A stretch of 64,000 nt of DNA from Streptomyces sp. NBC_00286 (GCF_036173125.1 NZ_CP108054.1:6477001-6541000); one strand, 5' to 3'; counted from the stretch's first letter, positions 17,628-26,413 are shown. Program-made: numbers and translations. The notes: generated by a model not told the origin, from the sequence alone.

Positions 17628-18581
17628 TCACTCCTTGTGGGAGAGGGCGCGGACGGTGCGGGAAGGGCTGGGTCGGCCCAGTTGGTCGGCCATCCAGCCG
17701 CTCGTGGCGACGAGACGGTCGAGGTCGACTCCGGTGTCGATGCCGAGGCCCCGCAGCATCCACACGAGGTCTTCGGTGGCGAGGTTGCCGGTGGCGGACT
17801 TGGCGAACGGGCAGCCGCCGAGGCCTCCGGCGGACGCGTCGATTGTCGTGACGCCGTGCTGAAGTGCCGCCAGGGTGTTGGCGAGGGCCTGGCCGTACGT
17901 GTCGTGGAAGTGCACGCCGAGCGTGTGCGTGGGGACGCCTGCTTCGTTCAGCGCGCTGAGCAGTGCCTGTACGTGCCCCGGGGTCGCGACGCCGATCGTG
18001 TCGCCGAGGCTCAGTTCGTCACAGCCCATGTCCAACAGCGCCCGGCACACCCGTACGACCTGGGGGACGGGGACCGGGCCCTCCCAGGGGTCGCCGAAGC
18101 ACATGGAGAGATACCCGCGTACGTGGGCACCCTCGTCCTTCGCCCGCTGGACCACCGGCTCGAACATGGCCAGCGCCTCGTCGACGGTCCGGTTGAGGTT
18201 GGCCTTCGCGAAGGACTCCGTGGCGCTCGCGAACACGGCGAGGCGGCTCGCGCCGAGGGCGAGGGCGCGGTCCAGGCCGCGTTCGTTGGGTACGAGGACC
18301 GGGAGCGCGACCGGGAGTTCGCTGACGCGGGGGAACAGGTCTTCCGCGTCGGCCAGTTGGGGCACCCACTTGGGGTGTACGAAGCTTGTGGCCTCGATGG
18401 TGGTGAGGCCCGCGTCGGCGAGGCGCCGGATGAGCTCGGCCTTCGTCTCCGTCGGGACGGTGGCCTTCTCGTTCTGCAGGCCGTCGCGGGGGCCGACCTC
18501 GTGGATGCGGACGGTGGACGTGGCCGGGAGGCCCTGGGCGGGGACGGCCATCGGGAGTCCCAGCGCGGCGGATGTGGTCAT
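17628..18581 (-). CDS. Hydroxymethylglutaryl-CoA lyase
   Basis: The enzyme cleaves 3-hydroxy-3-methylglutaryl-CoA to acetoacetate and acetyl-CoA, the last leucine-degradation step. The 317-aa TIM barrel has VRIHEVGPRDGLQNE at the start, IEATSFVHPKWVPQ, metal-binding HFHDTYGQALAN, and the catalytic-cysteine loop GGLGGCPFAKSATGN. The start ATG at 18581 overlaps the stop of the carboxylase alpha gene (ATGA). A longer in-frame extension upstream is antisense-like repeat sequence and was rejected. Confidence 0.93.
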   Translation of the reverse strand: MTTSAALGLPMAVPAQGLPATSTVRIHEVGPRDGLQNEKATVPTETKAELIRRLADAGLTTIEATSFVHPKWVPQLADAEDLFPRVSELPVALPVLVPNERGLDRALALGASRLAVFASATESFAKANLNRTVDEALAMFEPVVQRAKDEGAHVRGYLSMCFGDPWEGPVPVPQVVRVCRALLDMGCDELSLGDTIGVATPGHVQALLSALNEAGVPTHTLGVHFHDTYGQALANTLAALQHGVTTIDASAGGLGGCPFAKSATGNLATEDLVWMLRGLGIDTGVDLDRLVATSGWMADQLGRPSPSRTVRALSHKE

Positions 18582-20779
18582 GAGGTGGCCTCCTCCTGCT
18601 CCTGACCCAGTTCCTGCTCCTGGGGTGCGATGACGGCCAGCACCTGGTCCATGGCGACGGTCGAGCCCGCGGTGACGTCCAGCTCGGTGACGGTGCCGGC
18701 GTGCGGGGCGGAGATGACGTGCTCCATCTTCATTGCCTCCACGACCAGGAGGCTCTGTCCGGCGGCCACTTCGTCGCCCACGGCGACCTTCACGACGGTG
18801 ACCGTGCCGGGCATGGGGGCGGTGAGGGAGTCGACGCCGGTTCGGGCGGCGCCGGTGAGGGAGGCGGTGACGGGGTCGTGGTCTTGGACGTTCCAGGCGT
18901 CGCCGTCGCGGCCCAGCCAGGTGCCTCCCAGCAGGGCGGCGAAGGTGTGGGTGACGCCGTTCAGGTGGATGGTGACGGTGCCGGTGCGGGTGGGTGGGTT
19001 TTCTTCCCCAAGCCCGCCCCTCCCCGGCTGTGACATTTGCGGCTCCGCCGCGTGGGAGGGCAAGCCCCCAGACCCCCACGAGACTTCCGCGTCGCGGAGG
19101 GATCCGCGTACGCGGACCTCGACGGGGTCGTGGCCGGGCACGCGCAGGTGGTGCACGGTCCAGGCGGGTGTGCCACCGAGCCGCCACCCACTGGGTACCG
19201 AGAAAGGATCGGTCCACCTTTCCAGCCCGTCGTGGGGGTCCCCCCGCTCGAGCGAAGCCGAGAGTGGGGGAGTTTGAGGACGAGGCCGTTCAGGCCGATG
19301 GGGGTCTGGGGGCGTAGCCCCCAGCGGGGTCCAGGGGCGGAGCCCCTGGTTACGGGAAGGGGCGGGGCTGGGGAACAAACGCGCTTGTCGCAGCAACCCC
19401 GCCGCCACGTACACCTCACCCGGCACCTCACCCGAGACCAGCCCGTCAACCTCCCGCTCCACCAACCCGGTGTCCAACTCGCCCGCCACCACCGCCGGAT
19501 GGGCCAGCAGCCGCCGCAGGAACCCGGCATTCGTCTGCACGCCCAGCGTCACCGTCTCGGCAAGCGCAGCCCGCAGCTTCCGTAGAGCCGTCGCCCGGTC
19601 CGGCCCGTACGCGATGACCTTGGACAGCATCGGGTCGTACAGGGACCCGACCTCCGTGCCCTCACTGAGCCCGGAGTCGGTGCGAACCCCGTCGCCCCAC
19701 GGCTCGCGCAGGGCAAGAACCGTCCCCCCGGAGGGAAGGAACCCCCGCGCCGGATCCTCCGCGCAGATCCGCGCCTCGACCGCGTGCCCGGTGAGCGTGA
19801 TGTCCTCCTGCTCAAACCCCAACCGCTCACCCGCCGCAACCCGAAGCTGCCACTCGACAAGATCGACACCGGTCACCATCTCCGTCACCGGATGCTCAAC
19901 CTGAAGCCGCGTGTTCATCTCCATGAAGCAGTACGCCGACGGATCATCGCCCGGCACGATGAACTCGACCGTGCCCGCGCCCACGTACCCGCAGGAGCGC
20001 GCCGCCTCGACCGCCGCCGCCCCCATGGCCGCCCGCGTCTTCTCGTCGAGCAGCACACTCGGCGCCTCCTCGATGATCTTCTGGTGCCGGCGCTGGAGCG
20101 AGCACTCACGCTCGCCCAGGTGCACCACACGACCGTGCCCGTCCGCCAGGACCTGGATCTCGATATGCCGGGGCCGGTCGATCCACCGCTCCACGAGCAG
20201 CGTGTCGTCACCGAAGGAAGCACGGGCCTCCCGCCGGGCCGCCGCGATCTCCTCGCTGAGCACCGACAGGTCGCGCACAAGGCGCATCCCCTTGCCGCCG
20301 CCGCCCGCCGAGGGCTTGAGCAGCACGGGCGCGCCCAACTCGCGGGCCGCGTCCTCCAGTTCGGGATCGGCGGCACCCGGCACGACCGGCACCCCGGCCG
20401 CCTTCACCGTCTCCTTGGCGCGGATCTTGTCGCCCATCAGGGAGATGGCGTCGGCGGGCGGCCCGATGAAGACGAGCCCGGCGTCGGCGCACGCGCGCGC
20501 GAAGGCGGCGTTCTCGGCGAGGAAGCCGTACCCGGGATGCACCGCCTGGGCCCCGCTCGCGGCAGCCGCCTCCAACAGCCGCTCCGCCGACAGATAGCTC
20601 TCGCTCGCCGGCGCCGGACCGATCCGTACGGCCGTGTCCGCCTCCCGGACGTGTCGTGCGTCGGCGTCCGCATCGCTGAAGACGGCCACCGAGCGCACAC
20701 CCAGCGCCCGGAGTGTACGGATGACACGGACCGCGATCTCGCCCCGGTTGGCCACAAGCACTGTCTCGAACATCGTCAA
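18578..20779 (-). CDS. Acyl-CoA carboxylase alpha subunit (biotin carboxylase + BCCP), probably methylcrotonyl-CoA type
   Basis: Residues about 1-450 are a biotin carboxylase with the ATP-grasp loop SAGGGGKGMRLV, ECSLQRRHQKIIEEAPS, and MNTRLQVEHPVTE. The C-terminus (about 650-725) is the biotin carrier domain with the biotinylation site EAMKMEH near residue 681. With the adjacent beta subunit it would carboxylate 3-methylcrotonyl-CoA (or related acyl-CoA). At 733 aa it is longer than I would expect for this architecture (about 640-670). The excess lies in the interdomain region, where residues about 467-521 and 566-595 are encoded by sequence like intergenic repeats in this window. It overlaps the lyase gene by 4 nt and follows the beta gene by 13 bp. 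Confidence 0.92.
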   Translation of the reverse strand: MTMFETVLVANRGEIAVRVIRTLRALGVRSVAVFSDADADARHVREADTAVRIGPAPASESYLSAERLLEAAAASGAQAVHPGYGFLAENAAFARACADAGLVFIGPPADAISLMGDKIRAKETVKAAGVPVVPGAADPELEDAARELGAPVLLKPSAGGGGKGMRLVRDLSVLSEEIAAARREARASFGDDTLLVERWIDRPRHIEIQVLADGHGRVVHLGERECSLQRRHQKIIEEAPSVLLDEKTRAAMGAAAVEAARSCGYVGAGTVEFIVPGDDPSAYCFMEMNTRLQVEHPVTEMVTGVDLVEWQLRVAAGERLGFEQEDITLTGHAVEARICAEDPARGFLPSGGTVLALREPWGDGVRTDSGLSEGTEVGSLYDPMLSKVIAYGPDRATALRKLRAALAETVTLGVQTNAGFLRRLLAHPAVVAGELDTGLVEREVDGLVSGEVPGEVYVAAGLLRQARLFPSPAPSRNQGLRPWTPLGATPPDPHRPERPRPQTPPLSASLERGDPHDGLERWTDPFSVPSGWRLGGTPAWTVHHLRVPGHDPVEVRVRGSLRDAEVSWGSGGLPSHAAEPQMSQPGRGGLGEENPPTRTGTVTIHLNGVTHTFAALLGGTWLGRDGDAWNVQDHDPVTASLTGAARTGVDSLTAPMPGTVTVVKVAVGDEVAAGQSLLVVEAMKMEHVISAPHAGTVTELDVTAGSTVAMDQVLAVIAPQEQELGQEQEEATS
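19004..19078. repeat. Repeat module 2 inside the carboxylase alpha gene
   Basis: The plus strand contains acatttgcggctccgccgcg followed by tgggagggcaagcccccag. The first part matches the intergenic repeats near 47830 (aatttgcggctccgccgcg) and 1638. The translation in the gene's frame reads GGLPSHAAEPQ-like, rich in G, P and S. Length is about 75 nt, so the frame is kept. Boundaries are approximate. Confidence 0.6.
19222..19377. repeat. Repeat module 1 inside the carboxylase alpha gene
   Basis: About 156 bp (52 codons). On the gene's strand it reads ggggctccgcccctggaccc, then catcggcctgaacggcctcg and acgacgggctgg. The same blocks, in the same order, occur intergenically at about 25413-25575. 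The reverse-oriented part (ttacgggaaggggcgggg-like) recurs near 50900. The encoded peptide QGLRPWTPLGATPPDPHRPE is nearly the same as the translation of the intergenic copy. Boundaries are approximate. Confidence 0.7.
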
Positions 20780-20792
20780 GAGTCCCTCCCCC

Positions 20793-22409
20793 TCACATCC
20801 GGAAGACGCCGAATTGGGGCTCGCCCAGTGGCGCGTTGGCGCAGGCGGTCAGGGCCAGACCCAGCACCTGCCGGGTCTCCATGGGGTCGATGACCCCGTC
20901 GTCCCAGAGCCGGGCCGTCGCGTAATAGGCGTTGCCCTGGCGCTCGTACTGTGCGCGGATCGGCTCCTTGAAGGCCTCTTCCTCCTCGGCGGGCCAGGAC
21001 TCGCCGCGGGCCTCCAACTGGTCGCGCTTGACGGTCGCGAGGACCGATGCGGCCTGCTCGCCGCCCATCACGGAGATCTTGGCGTTGGGCCACATCCACA
21101 GGAAGCGCGGGGAGTACGCCCGGCCGCACATCGAGTAGTTGCCCGCGCCGTACGAGCCGCCGATCACCACCGTCAGCTTCGGTACGCGCGTACTGGCCAC
21201 CGCCGTGACCATCTTGGCGCCGTGCTTGGCGATGCCGCCCGCCTCGTAGTCACGCCCCACCATGAAGCCCGAGACGTTCTGCAGGAACAGCAGAGGGATG
21301 CCGCGCTGGTCGCACAGCTCGATGAAGTGGGCGCCCTTCTGGGCCGATTCGGAGAACAGGATGCCGTTGTTGGCGACGATCCCGACCGGATGCCCGTGCA
21401 CCCGCGCGAACCCCGTGACCAGCGTCTGCCCGAACTCCGACTTGAACTCCGCGAAACGCGAGCCGTCGACCACGCGCGCGATGACCTCGCGTACGTCATA
21501 GGGGGTGCGGGAATCCACCGGCACCACGCCGTACAGCCCCGCCGGGTCCACCTTCGGCTCCACGGCCGGTGCGACCGACCAGGGCAGTGATCCGCGCGCG
21601 GGGAGGGTGGAAACGATGGTGCGCACGATCCGCAGTGCGTGCGCGTCGTCCTCCGCGAGGTGGTCGGTGACACCCGACACACGCGCGTGGACCTCGCCGC
21701 CGCCCAGCTCCTCGGCGGTGACGACCTCTCCCGTCGCGGCCTTCACCAGGGGCGGGCCGCCGAGGAAGATCGTGCCCTGATTGCGCACGATCACGGCCTC
21801 GTCGCTCATGGCGGGGACGTACGCTCCACCCGCCGTGCACGAGCCGAGCACCGCCGCGATCTGCGGGATCCCGGCACCCGACATCCGCGCCTGGTTGTAG
21901 AAGATCCGCCCGAAGTGCTCGCGGTCGGGGAAGACCTCGTCCTGCATGGGCAGGAACGCGCCTCCGGAGTCCACCAAGTACACACAGGGGAGGCGGTTTT
22001 CGAGCGCCACCTCCTGGGCGCGCAGATGCTTCTTCACCGTCATCGGGTAGTACGTGCCGCCCTTGACGGTCGCGTCATTGGCGACGATCACGCACTCGCG
22101 GCCGCTCACCCGCCCGATCCCGGCGATGACACCCGCGGCCGGCGCCTGCCCTTCGTACATCCCGTCAGCAGCCAGGGGAGCCAGTTCCAGGAAAGGCGAG
22201 CCCGGGTCCAGCAGGGTGTCCACGCGGTCGCGCGGCAGCAGCTTTCCACGCGCGGTGTGCCGCTCGCGCGCCCGCTCGCCGCCGCCGAGCCTGGCCGTGG
22301 CCAGCTTCTGCCGCAGCTCGTCCAAGAGGGCGTGGTGTGCCGCCTCGTTGGCCCGCCAGGCCGCCGACGCGGGATCGGCCGCGCTGGTCAGCTCCGGTGC
22401 CTCCTGCAT
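20793..22409 (-). CDS. Acyl-CoA carboxylase beta subunit (carboxyltransferase), methylcrotonyl-CoA type
   Basis: The 538-aa protein has N- and C-terminal carboxyltransferase lobes. The features [42 protein letters not shown], and [20 protein letters not shown] with [14 protein letters not shown] resemble the MccB/LiuB group more than propionyl-CoA carboxylase beta. It transfers the carboxyl group from biotin to 3-methylcrotonyl-CoA. It is first in the minus-strand block and faces the TetR gene across an 86-bp region with two dyads, which probably hold the shared control sites. Confidence 0.93.
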   Translation of the reverse strand: MQEAPELTSAADPASAAWRANEAAHHALLDELRQKLATARLGGGERARERHTARGKLLPRDRVDTLLDPGSPFLELAPLAADGMYEGQAPAAGVIAGIGRVSGRECVIVANDATVKGGTYYPMTVKKHLRAQEVALENRLPCVYLVDSGGAFLPMQDEVFPDREHFGRIFYNQARMSGAGIPQIAAVLGSCTAGGAYVPAMSDEAVIVRNQGTIFLGGPPLVKAATGEVVTAEELGGGEVHARVSGVTDHLAEDDAHALRIVRTIVSTLPARGSLPWSVAPAVEPKVDPAGLYGVVPVDSRTPYDVREVIARVVDGSRFAEFKSEFGQTLVTGFARVHGHPVGIVANNGILFSESAQKGAHFIELCDQRGIPLLFLQNVSGFMVGRDYEAGGIAKHGAKMVTAVASTRVPKLTVVIGGSYGAGNYSMCGRAYSPRFLWMWPNAKISVMGGEQAASVLATVKRDQLEARGESWPAEEEEAFKEPIRAQYERQGNAYYATARLWDDGVIDPMETRQVLGLALTACANAPLGEPQFGVFRM

Positions 22410-22428
22410 CGCGGAGTCCCCTCACTTT

Positions 22429-22474
22429 GTTAATGAGCGTTAACGTCCTGCCTCCAGGTTAACGACCGCTAACC
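22429..22474. promoter_or_regulatory. Two TetR-type operator dyads between the carboxylase operon and tetR
   Basis: Dyad 1, GTTAATGAGCGTTAAC (22429-22444), overlaps the perfect octamer cgttaacg. Dyad 2, GGTTAACGACCGCTAACC (22457-22474), has matching GGTTA/TAACC arms. Both share the TTAACG/CGxTAAC half-sites and lie between divergent starts. Autoregulation and operon control by the TetR protein are inferred. Confidence 0.7.
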
Positions 22475-22495
22475 TGCCTGTCTAGAATTGCCTCC

Positions 22496-23098
22496 ATGGC
22501 CACCAGAACCGACGCCCTCACCCGCCGCGAACAGATCCTCAAGGAGGCCGCCCGGCTCTTCGCCGAACGCGGCTTCCACGGCGTCGGTGTCGACGAGATA
22601 GGGGCGGCGGTCGGCATCAGCGGACCCGGCCTGTACCGGCACTTCGCGGGCAAGGACGCGATGCTCGCCGAGCTGCTCGTGGGGATCAGCGGGCAGCTGC
22701 TGACCGGTGGCAAGCGGCGGGCCGCCGAGGCCGCCGGGAACCCCGAGGCGGTCCTCGACTCGCTCGTCGAAGGGCACATCGACTTCGCGCTCGACGACCG
22801 CCCTCTGATCACCTTGCACGACCGCGAGCTGGACCGCCTCCGGGACAGCGACCGCAAGCTCGTACGGCAGCTCCAACGGCAGTACGTAGAGCTGTGGGTG
22901 GAGGTCGTCCGCGAGGTCTACCCGGACCTCGCCGAGCCGGCCGCCCGGGCCGCCGTCCACGCCGTCTTCGGGCTGCTGAACTCGACGCCGCACATGGGGC
23001 GTCCCGGCTCGCTGCCCGGCCGGGCGGGCACGGCGGCGTTGCTGCACCGGATGGCGCGGGGGGCTTTCGAGGCGGCGGCCGTCTCGGCTTCGGCGTGA
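22496..23098 (+). CDS. TetR-family transcriptional regulator of the adjacent acyl-CoA operon
   Basis: The 200-aa protein has an N-terminal helix-turn-helix (residues 10-56: REQILKEAARLFAERGFHG, then IGAAVGISGPGLYRHFAGKD) and a helical ligand domain. It is transcribed away from the carboxylase/HMG-CoA lyase operon and shares its 86-bp control region, so it probably represses that operon. The ligand may be an acyl-CoA of leucine catabolism, by analogy with LiuR/PsrA-like and TetR regulators of such operons. The ligand is not visible in the sequence. Confidence 0.88.
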   Translation: MATRTDALTRREQILKEAARLFAERGFHGVGVDEIGAAVGISGPGLYRHFAGKDAMLAELLVGISGQLLTGGKRRAAEAAGNPEAVLDSLVEGHIDFALDDRPLITLHDRELDRLRDSDRKLVRQLQRQYVELWVEVVREVYPDLAEPAARAAVHAVFGLLNSTPHMGRPGSLPGRAGTAALLHRMARGAFEAAAVSASA

Positions 23099-23194
23099 GC
23101 CGGGTTCCGGCGCGGCGGGGCCGGTGTGACGTGCTCTCAGCGTGACCTACGTCTCTGGACGACTGTCGTGACCGACGGGTAACGTGGGTGGCTG

Positions 23195-23208
23195 AGCAAG
23201 CGCTTAGT
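23195..23208. promoter_or_regulatory. AGCAAGCGCTTAGT dyad upstream of acyl-CoA dehydrogenase
   Basis: The 14-mer fits the pattern AnCAAGnnCTTGnT known for KstR2-like TetR regulators with one mismatch. It lies 47 bp before the acyl-CoA dehydrogenase start, a typical operator distance. No kstR2 gene is in the window. Confidence 0.5.
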
Positions 23209-23254
23209 AGTCGGCGCTTGGGACCGAGCAGCGCGAGTCAAGGAGTCGTACACG

Positions 23255-24412
23255 ATGCGCCGTACCGTCTTCAACGAGGATCACGAGGCGTTCCGGGAGA
23301 CCCTGCGGGCCTTTATCGAGGCCGAGGTCGTGCCCGTGTACGACGAGTGGTTCGCCGCGGGCCAGGCGCCGCGCGACTTCTACTACAAGCTCGCCGAGCT
23401 GGGTGTCTTCGGGATCCGCGTCCCCGAGGAGTTCGGCGGCGCGGGCATCGACTCGTACAAGTTCGAGGCCATCATGTACGAGGAGACCGCCCGCGCGGGT
23501 GTCTCCTTCGGCGGCTCCGGCGTGCATGTGCTGCTCGGTCTGCCGTACATCAAGATGCTCGCCACCGACGAGCAGAAGAAGCGGTTCCTGCCGAAGTTCG
23601 TCTCCGGTGAGGAGATGTGGGCCCTCGCGATGACCGAGCCGGGCACCGGCTCCGACCTCGCGGGCATGAAGACCACCGCGAAGCTCTCCGACGACGGCAC
23701 GCACTATGTGCTCAACGGCGCCAAGACCTTCATCACCGGCGGCGTCCACGCCGACCGCGTCATCGTCTGCGCCCGGACCTCCGCCCCGCGCGAGGACGAC
23801 CGCCGCTTCGGCATCTCCCTGTTCGCCGTCGACACCAAGTCCGAGGGCTACTCCGTCGGCCGCAAGCTGGACAAGCTCGGCCTGAAGACCTCCGACACCG
23901 CCGAGCTGGCGTTCGTCGACGTGAAGGTACCGGTCGAGGACCTGCTCGGCGAGGAGAACAAGGGCTTCGCCTACCTCGGCACCAACCTCGCCTCGGAGCG
24001 CTGGGGCATCGCCTTCGGCGCGTACGCGCAGGCCGCGGCGGCGGTCCGGTTCGCCAAGGAGTACGTCCAGGACCGTACGGTCTTCGGCAAAACCGTCGCC
24101 TCGTTCCAGAACACCAAGTTCGAGCTGGCCGCCTGCCAGGCCGAGGTCGACGCCGCGCAGGCCGTCGCCGACCGTTCCCTGGAAGCTCTGGACGCGGGCG
24201 AGCTGTCTCCGGCCGAGGCCGCGAGCGCCAAGCTGTTCTGCACCGAGGTCGCGCACCGCGTCATCGACCGCTGCCTCCAGCTGCACGGCGGCTACGGCTT
24301 CATGAACGAGTACCCGATAGCCCGCCTGTACGCCGACAACCGCGTCAACCGGATCTACGGCGGCACCAGCGAGGTCATGAAGATGATTATCGCGAAGGAC
24401 ATGGGTCTGTAG
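23255..24412 (+). CDS. Acyl-CoA dehydrogenase
   Basis: The 385-aa flavoprotein shows ALAMTEPGTGSDLAGMKTTA, KTFITGGVHADRVIVCART, the CoA/FAD elements and QLHGGYGFMNEYPIARLYAD. The catalytic-glutamate region here reads NRIYGGTSEVMKMI, so the position equivalent to the glutamate of EGTSE-type sites holds a glycine. The base may therefore be at the alternative (long-chain/isovaleryl-type) position. The ATG follows an AAGGAG ribosome site. A TesB thioesterase gene lies 35 bp downstream on the same strand, suggesting a two-gene unit for acyl-CoA turnover. Substrate chain length is unresolved. Confidence 0.88.
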   Translation: MRRTVFNEDHEAFRETLRAFIEAEVVPVYDEWFAAGQAPRDFYYKLAELGVFGIRVPEEFGGAGIDSYKFEAIMYEETARAGVSFGGSGVHVLLGLPYIKMLATDEQKKRFLPKFVSGEEMWALAMTEPGTGSDLAGMKTTAKLSDDGTHYVLNGAKTFITGGVHADRVIVCARTSAPREDDRRFGISLFAVDTKSEGYSVGRKLDKLGLKTSDTAELAFVDVKVPVEDLLGEENKGFAYLGTNLASERWGIAFGAYAQAAAAVRFAKEYVQDRTVFGKTVASFQNTKFELAACQAEVDAAQAVADRSLEALDAGELSPAEAASAKLFCTEVAHRVIDRCLQLHGGYGFMNEYPIARLYADNRVNRIYGGTSEVMKMIIAKDMGL

Positions 24413-24447
24413 GCCGTCAGAAATCAGTCCACGGCACAACGGACATC

Positions 24448-25365
24448 ATGAGCCAGGCAAGTGAAGTCAACAGGCCGCGCGAGGCAGGTCAGCCGCGCGA
24501 GGCGCTCGACTCCCTGCTCGATCTGCTCGACCTGGAGCGGATCGAGCAGGACATCTTCCGCGGGCGGTCCCAGCGCTCCGTCGTCCCGCGCGTCTTCGGC
24601 GGGCAGGTCGCGGCGCAGGCGCTGGTCGCGGCCGGGCGTACGGTTCCCGAGGACCGGCTCGCGCACTCCCTGCACTCGTACTTCCTGCGACCCGGGGATC
24701 CCGGCGCGCCCATCGTCTACACCGTGGACCGGATCCGCGACGGCCGTTCCTTCACGACGCGTCGGGTCGTCGCGGTCCAGCACGGCCAGCCGATCTTTCA
24801 CCTCTCCGCGTCCTTCCAGACGTACGAGGAGGGCCTCGAGCACCAGGCGCCCATGCCGGACTCGCCCGACCCCGAGACGCTGCCGACCGCGGAGGAGATC
24901 CTTCCCGCGTACGCGGACGCCTTCTGGGAACCGGGCGTTCTGGAACGGCTGTTGGAGGCTCGTGCCGCGGTCGACCTCCGGTATGTGGACGCCCCGCCGT
25001 TCGCCAGCGTCGGGGAGGAGCGTGAGCCGCGCTCCCAGGTGTGGTTCCGCACCAACGGCAAGCTGGTGGATGATCCGCTGCTGCACGTCTGCCTCGCCAC
25101 GTACGTCTCCGACATGACGCTCCTCGACTCCGTCCTCCTCGCCCACGGGCGGGGTGGCTGGGCCGTCGGGGATGTGGTCGGGGCCTCGCTGGACCACGCG
25201 ATGTGGTTCCACCGTCCGTTCCGGGCGGACGAGTGGCTCCTGTACGACCAGGAGTCGCCGTCGGCGTCGGGTGGGCGGGGACTTGGGCAGGCCCGGATCT
25301 ACACGCGGGAGGGCCAGTTGGCGATCACGGTGATCCAGGAGGGGGTTGTGCGGGTGCCGCGGTGA
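24448..25365 (+). CDS. tesB: Acyl-CoA thioesterase II
   Basis: The 305-aa double-hotdog protein hydrolyses acyl-CoA to free acid and CoA. It has RVFGGQVAAQALVAAGRTV and HSLHSYFLRPGDPGAPIVY in the first hotdog, FTTRRVVAVQHGQPIFHL, then LDHAMWFHRPFRADEWLLYD in the second hotdog. The terminal GQLAITVIQEGVVR is typical of TesB. I chose the ATG at 24448 (MSQASEVN); a much longer upstream frame overlaps the dehydrogenase and is spurious. It follows the dehydrogenase by 35 bp. Confidence 0.93.
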   Translation: MSQASEVNRPREAGQPREALDSLLDLLDLERIEQDIFRGRSQRSVVPRVFGGQVAAQALVAAGRTVPEDRLAHSLHSYFLRPGDPGAPIVYTVDRIRDGRSFTTRRVVAVQHGQPIFHLSASFQTYEEGLEHQAPMPDSPDPETLPTAEEILPAYADAFWEPGVLERLLEARAAVDLRYVDAPPFASVGEEREPRSQVWFRTNGKLVDDPLLHVCLATYVSDMTLLDSVLLAHGRGGWAVGDVVGASLDHAMWFHRPFRADEWLLYDQESPSASGGRGLGQARIYTREGQLAITVIQEGVVRVPR

Positions 25366-25410
25366 CGGTTCCCGGCTTTTCTCGCCCCCGTCGCCCTTAC
25401 CCGTCCCATA

Positions 25411-25575
25411 CCAAGGGGCTCCGCCCCTGGACCCCGCTGGGGCTTCGCCCCAGGCCCCATCGGCCTGAACGGCCTCGTCCTCAAGCTCCCCCGGCTACCT
25501 CCCCCAGCTACCTCCCCCAGCTACCGCTGGGGGTGCCCCCAGGGGTGCCCCCAGAGGTGCCCCCAGACGGGCTGG
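25411..25575. repeat. Intergenic repeat/terminator-like module
   Basis: It starts with two hairpins, ccaaggggctccgcccctgg (25411-25430) and ctggggcttcgccccag (25437-25453), then catcggcctgaacggcctcg. A run of short ctgggggtgcccccag-type palindromes follows. The first half is the same module that lies inside the carboxylase alpha gene. The hairpins are placed to terminate the tesB transcript. Confidence 0.7.
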
Positions 25576-25624
25576 TTGGTGCGGGCCTGCGCTGACGAAA
25601 CAGCCCCGTGGAGGGGCGAAACCC

Positions 25625-26413
25625 CTACGCCAAGTCCGCCGCGTCCAGCAGATACGCCGTCATCGGGTCGTAGTGCCTGGGACTGGTCACGTGGTCGTCC
25701 AGCGGAATCGCCACCTGGAGTGTGCCCTCGGATTCCGCGAGGAACAGCGCGGGGTCGTTGCAGTCGGCGTACCCCATGGAGTCGATGCCCTGCTGGCCGG
25801 CGAAACCGGCCCAGCCGTGGTCGGCGACGACCAGGTCGGGCAGCGGCCGGCCCTCGAGCTCGAGCCCGGTCAGGATGGCGCGCATCGGCTCGCCGGAGTG
25901 GGTGTGCCAGAGCGTGGCCCCATGCTCCAGGACGGCCACGTCCGCGAACTGCATCACGTACCCCTCGTCCGTCTGCAGCCCGTCCGGGATCACCACGATC
26001 TCGCACCCGGCGGCTCGCAATCCGGCGGCGGTTGCGCGGTGCACGTCCAGAAGCCCGCCCGGATGTCCCGTAGCGAACAGCACCCGCTGCTTCCCGGCCG
26101 CCGCCTTCCGCAGCCGTGACGCCATCCGGTCCAGGGCGTCGATCGTCAGCTCCGGATCGATCGTGTCCTGCCCGTGGCGATACTCCGGGTCGTCGTTCAC
26201 CCCGCACCTCTCCGCCATCACCGCGAGCACGTCCTGCTCATCGGTCCAGCGGTCACCGAGCTCAAGGCCGAGCCAGAAGTTGCGGTCGCCGTTCGACAGC
26301 TTGCGGTAGTGGGAAAGGTTGTTCTCGCGGGGGGTGGCGACATCGCCCGCGATACGCGTCCGTACGAGGTGATCGACGAGTTCGGCGCGGCTGGGAGTCC
26401 CGGGTATCGGCAT
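25625..26413 (-). CDS. Conserved actinobacterial protein, phosphatase-like annotation
   Basis: The 262-aa cytoplasmic protein has an Asp/His-rich pattern: WLGLELGDRWTDEQD, the helix TIDALDRMASRLRKAA, VLFATGHPGGLLDVHRA (possible phosphate or nucleotide loop), EIVVIPDGLQTDEGYV, and LVVADHGWAGFAGQQGIDSMGYADCNDPALFLAE. Homologues are usually called phosphatase or hypothetical; I cannot verify the activity. It stands alone, with repeats upstream of its stop and about 100 bp to the next minus-strand gene. Confidence 0.7.
   Translation of the reverse strand: MPIPGTPSRAELVDHLVRTRIAGDVATPRENNLSHYRKLSNGDRNFWLGLELGDRWTDEQDVLAVMAERCGVNDDPEYRHGQDTIDPELTIDALDRMASRLRKAAAGKQRVLFATGHPGGLLDVHRATAAGLRAAGCEIVVIPDGLQTDEGYVMQFADVAVLEHGATLWHTHSGEPMRAILTGLELEGRPLPDLVVADHGWAGFAGQQGIDSMGYADCNDPALFLAESEGTLQVAIPLDDHVTSPRHYDPMTAYLLDAADLA

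Noticed and set aside
18582..19217. N-terminal extension of HMG-CoA lyase to 529 aa
   Set aside because: The extension lies inside the carboxylase alpha gene in another frame. The ATG at 18581 gives the normal family length.
24413..24447. Start of the thioesterase far upstream, fused to the dehydrogenase frame
   Set aside because: The upstream part overlaps the dehydrogenase out of frame and is Arg-rich shadow sequence.
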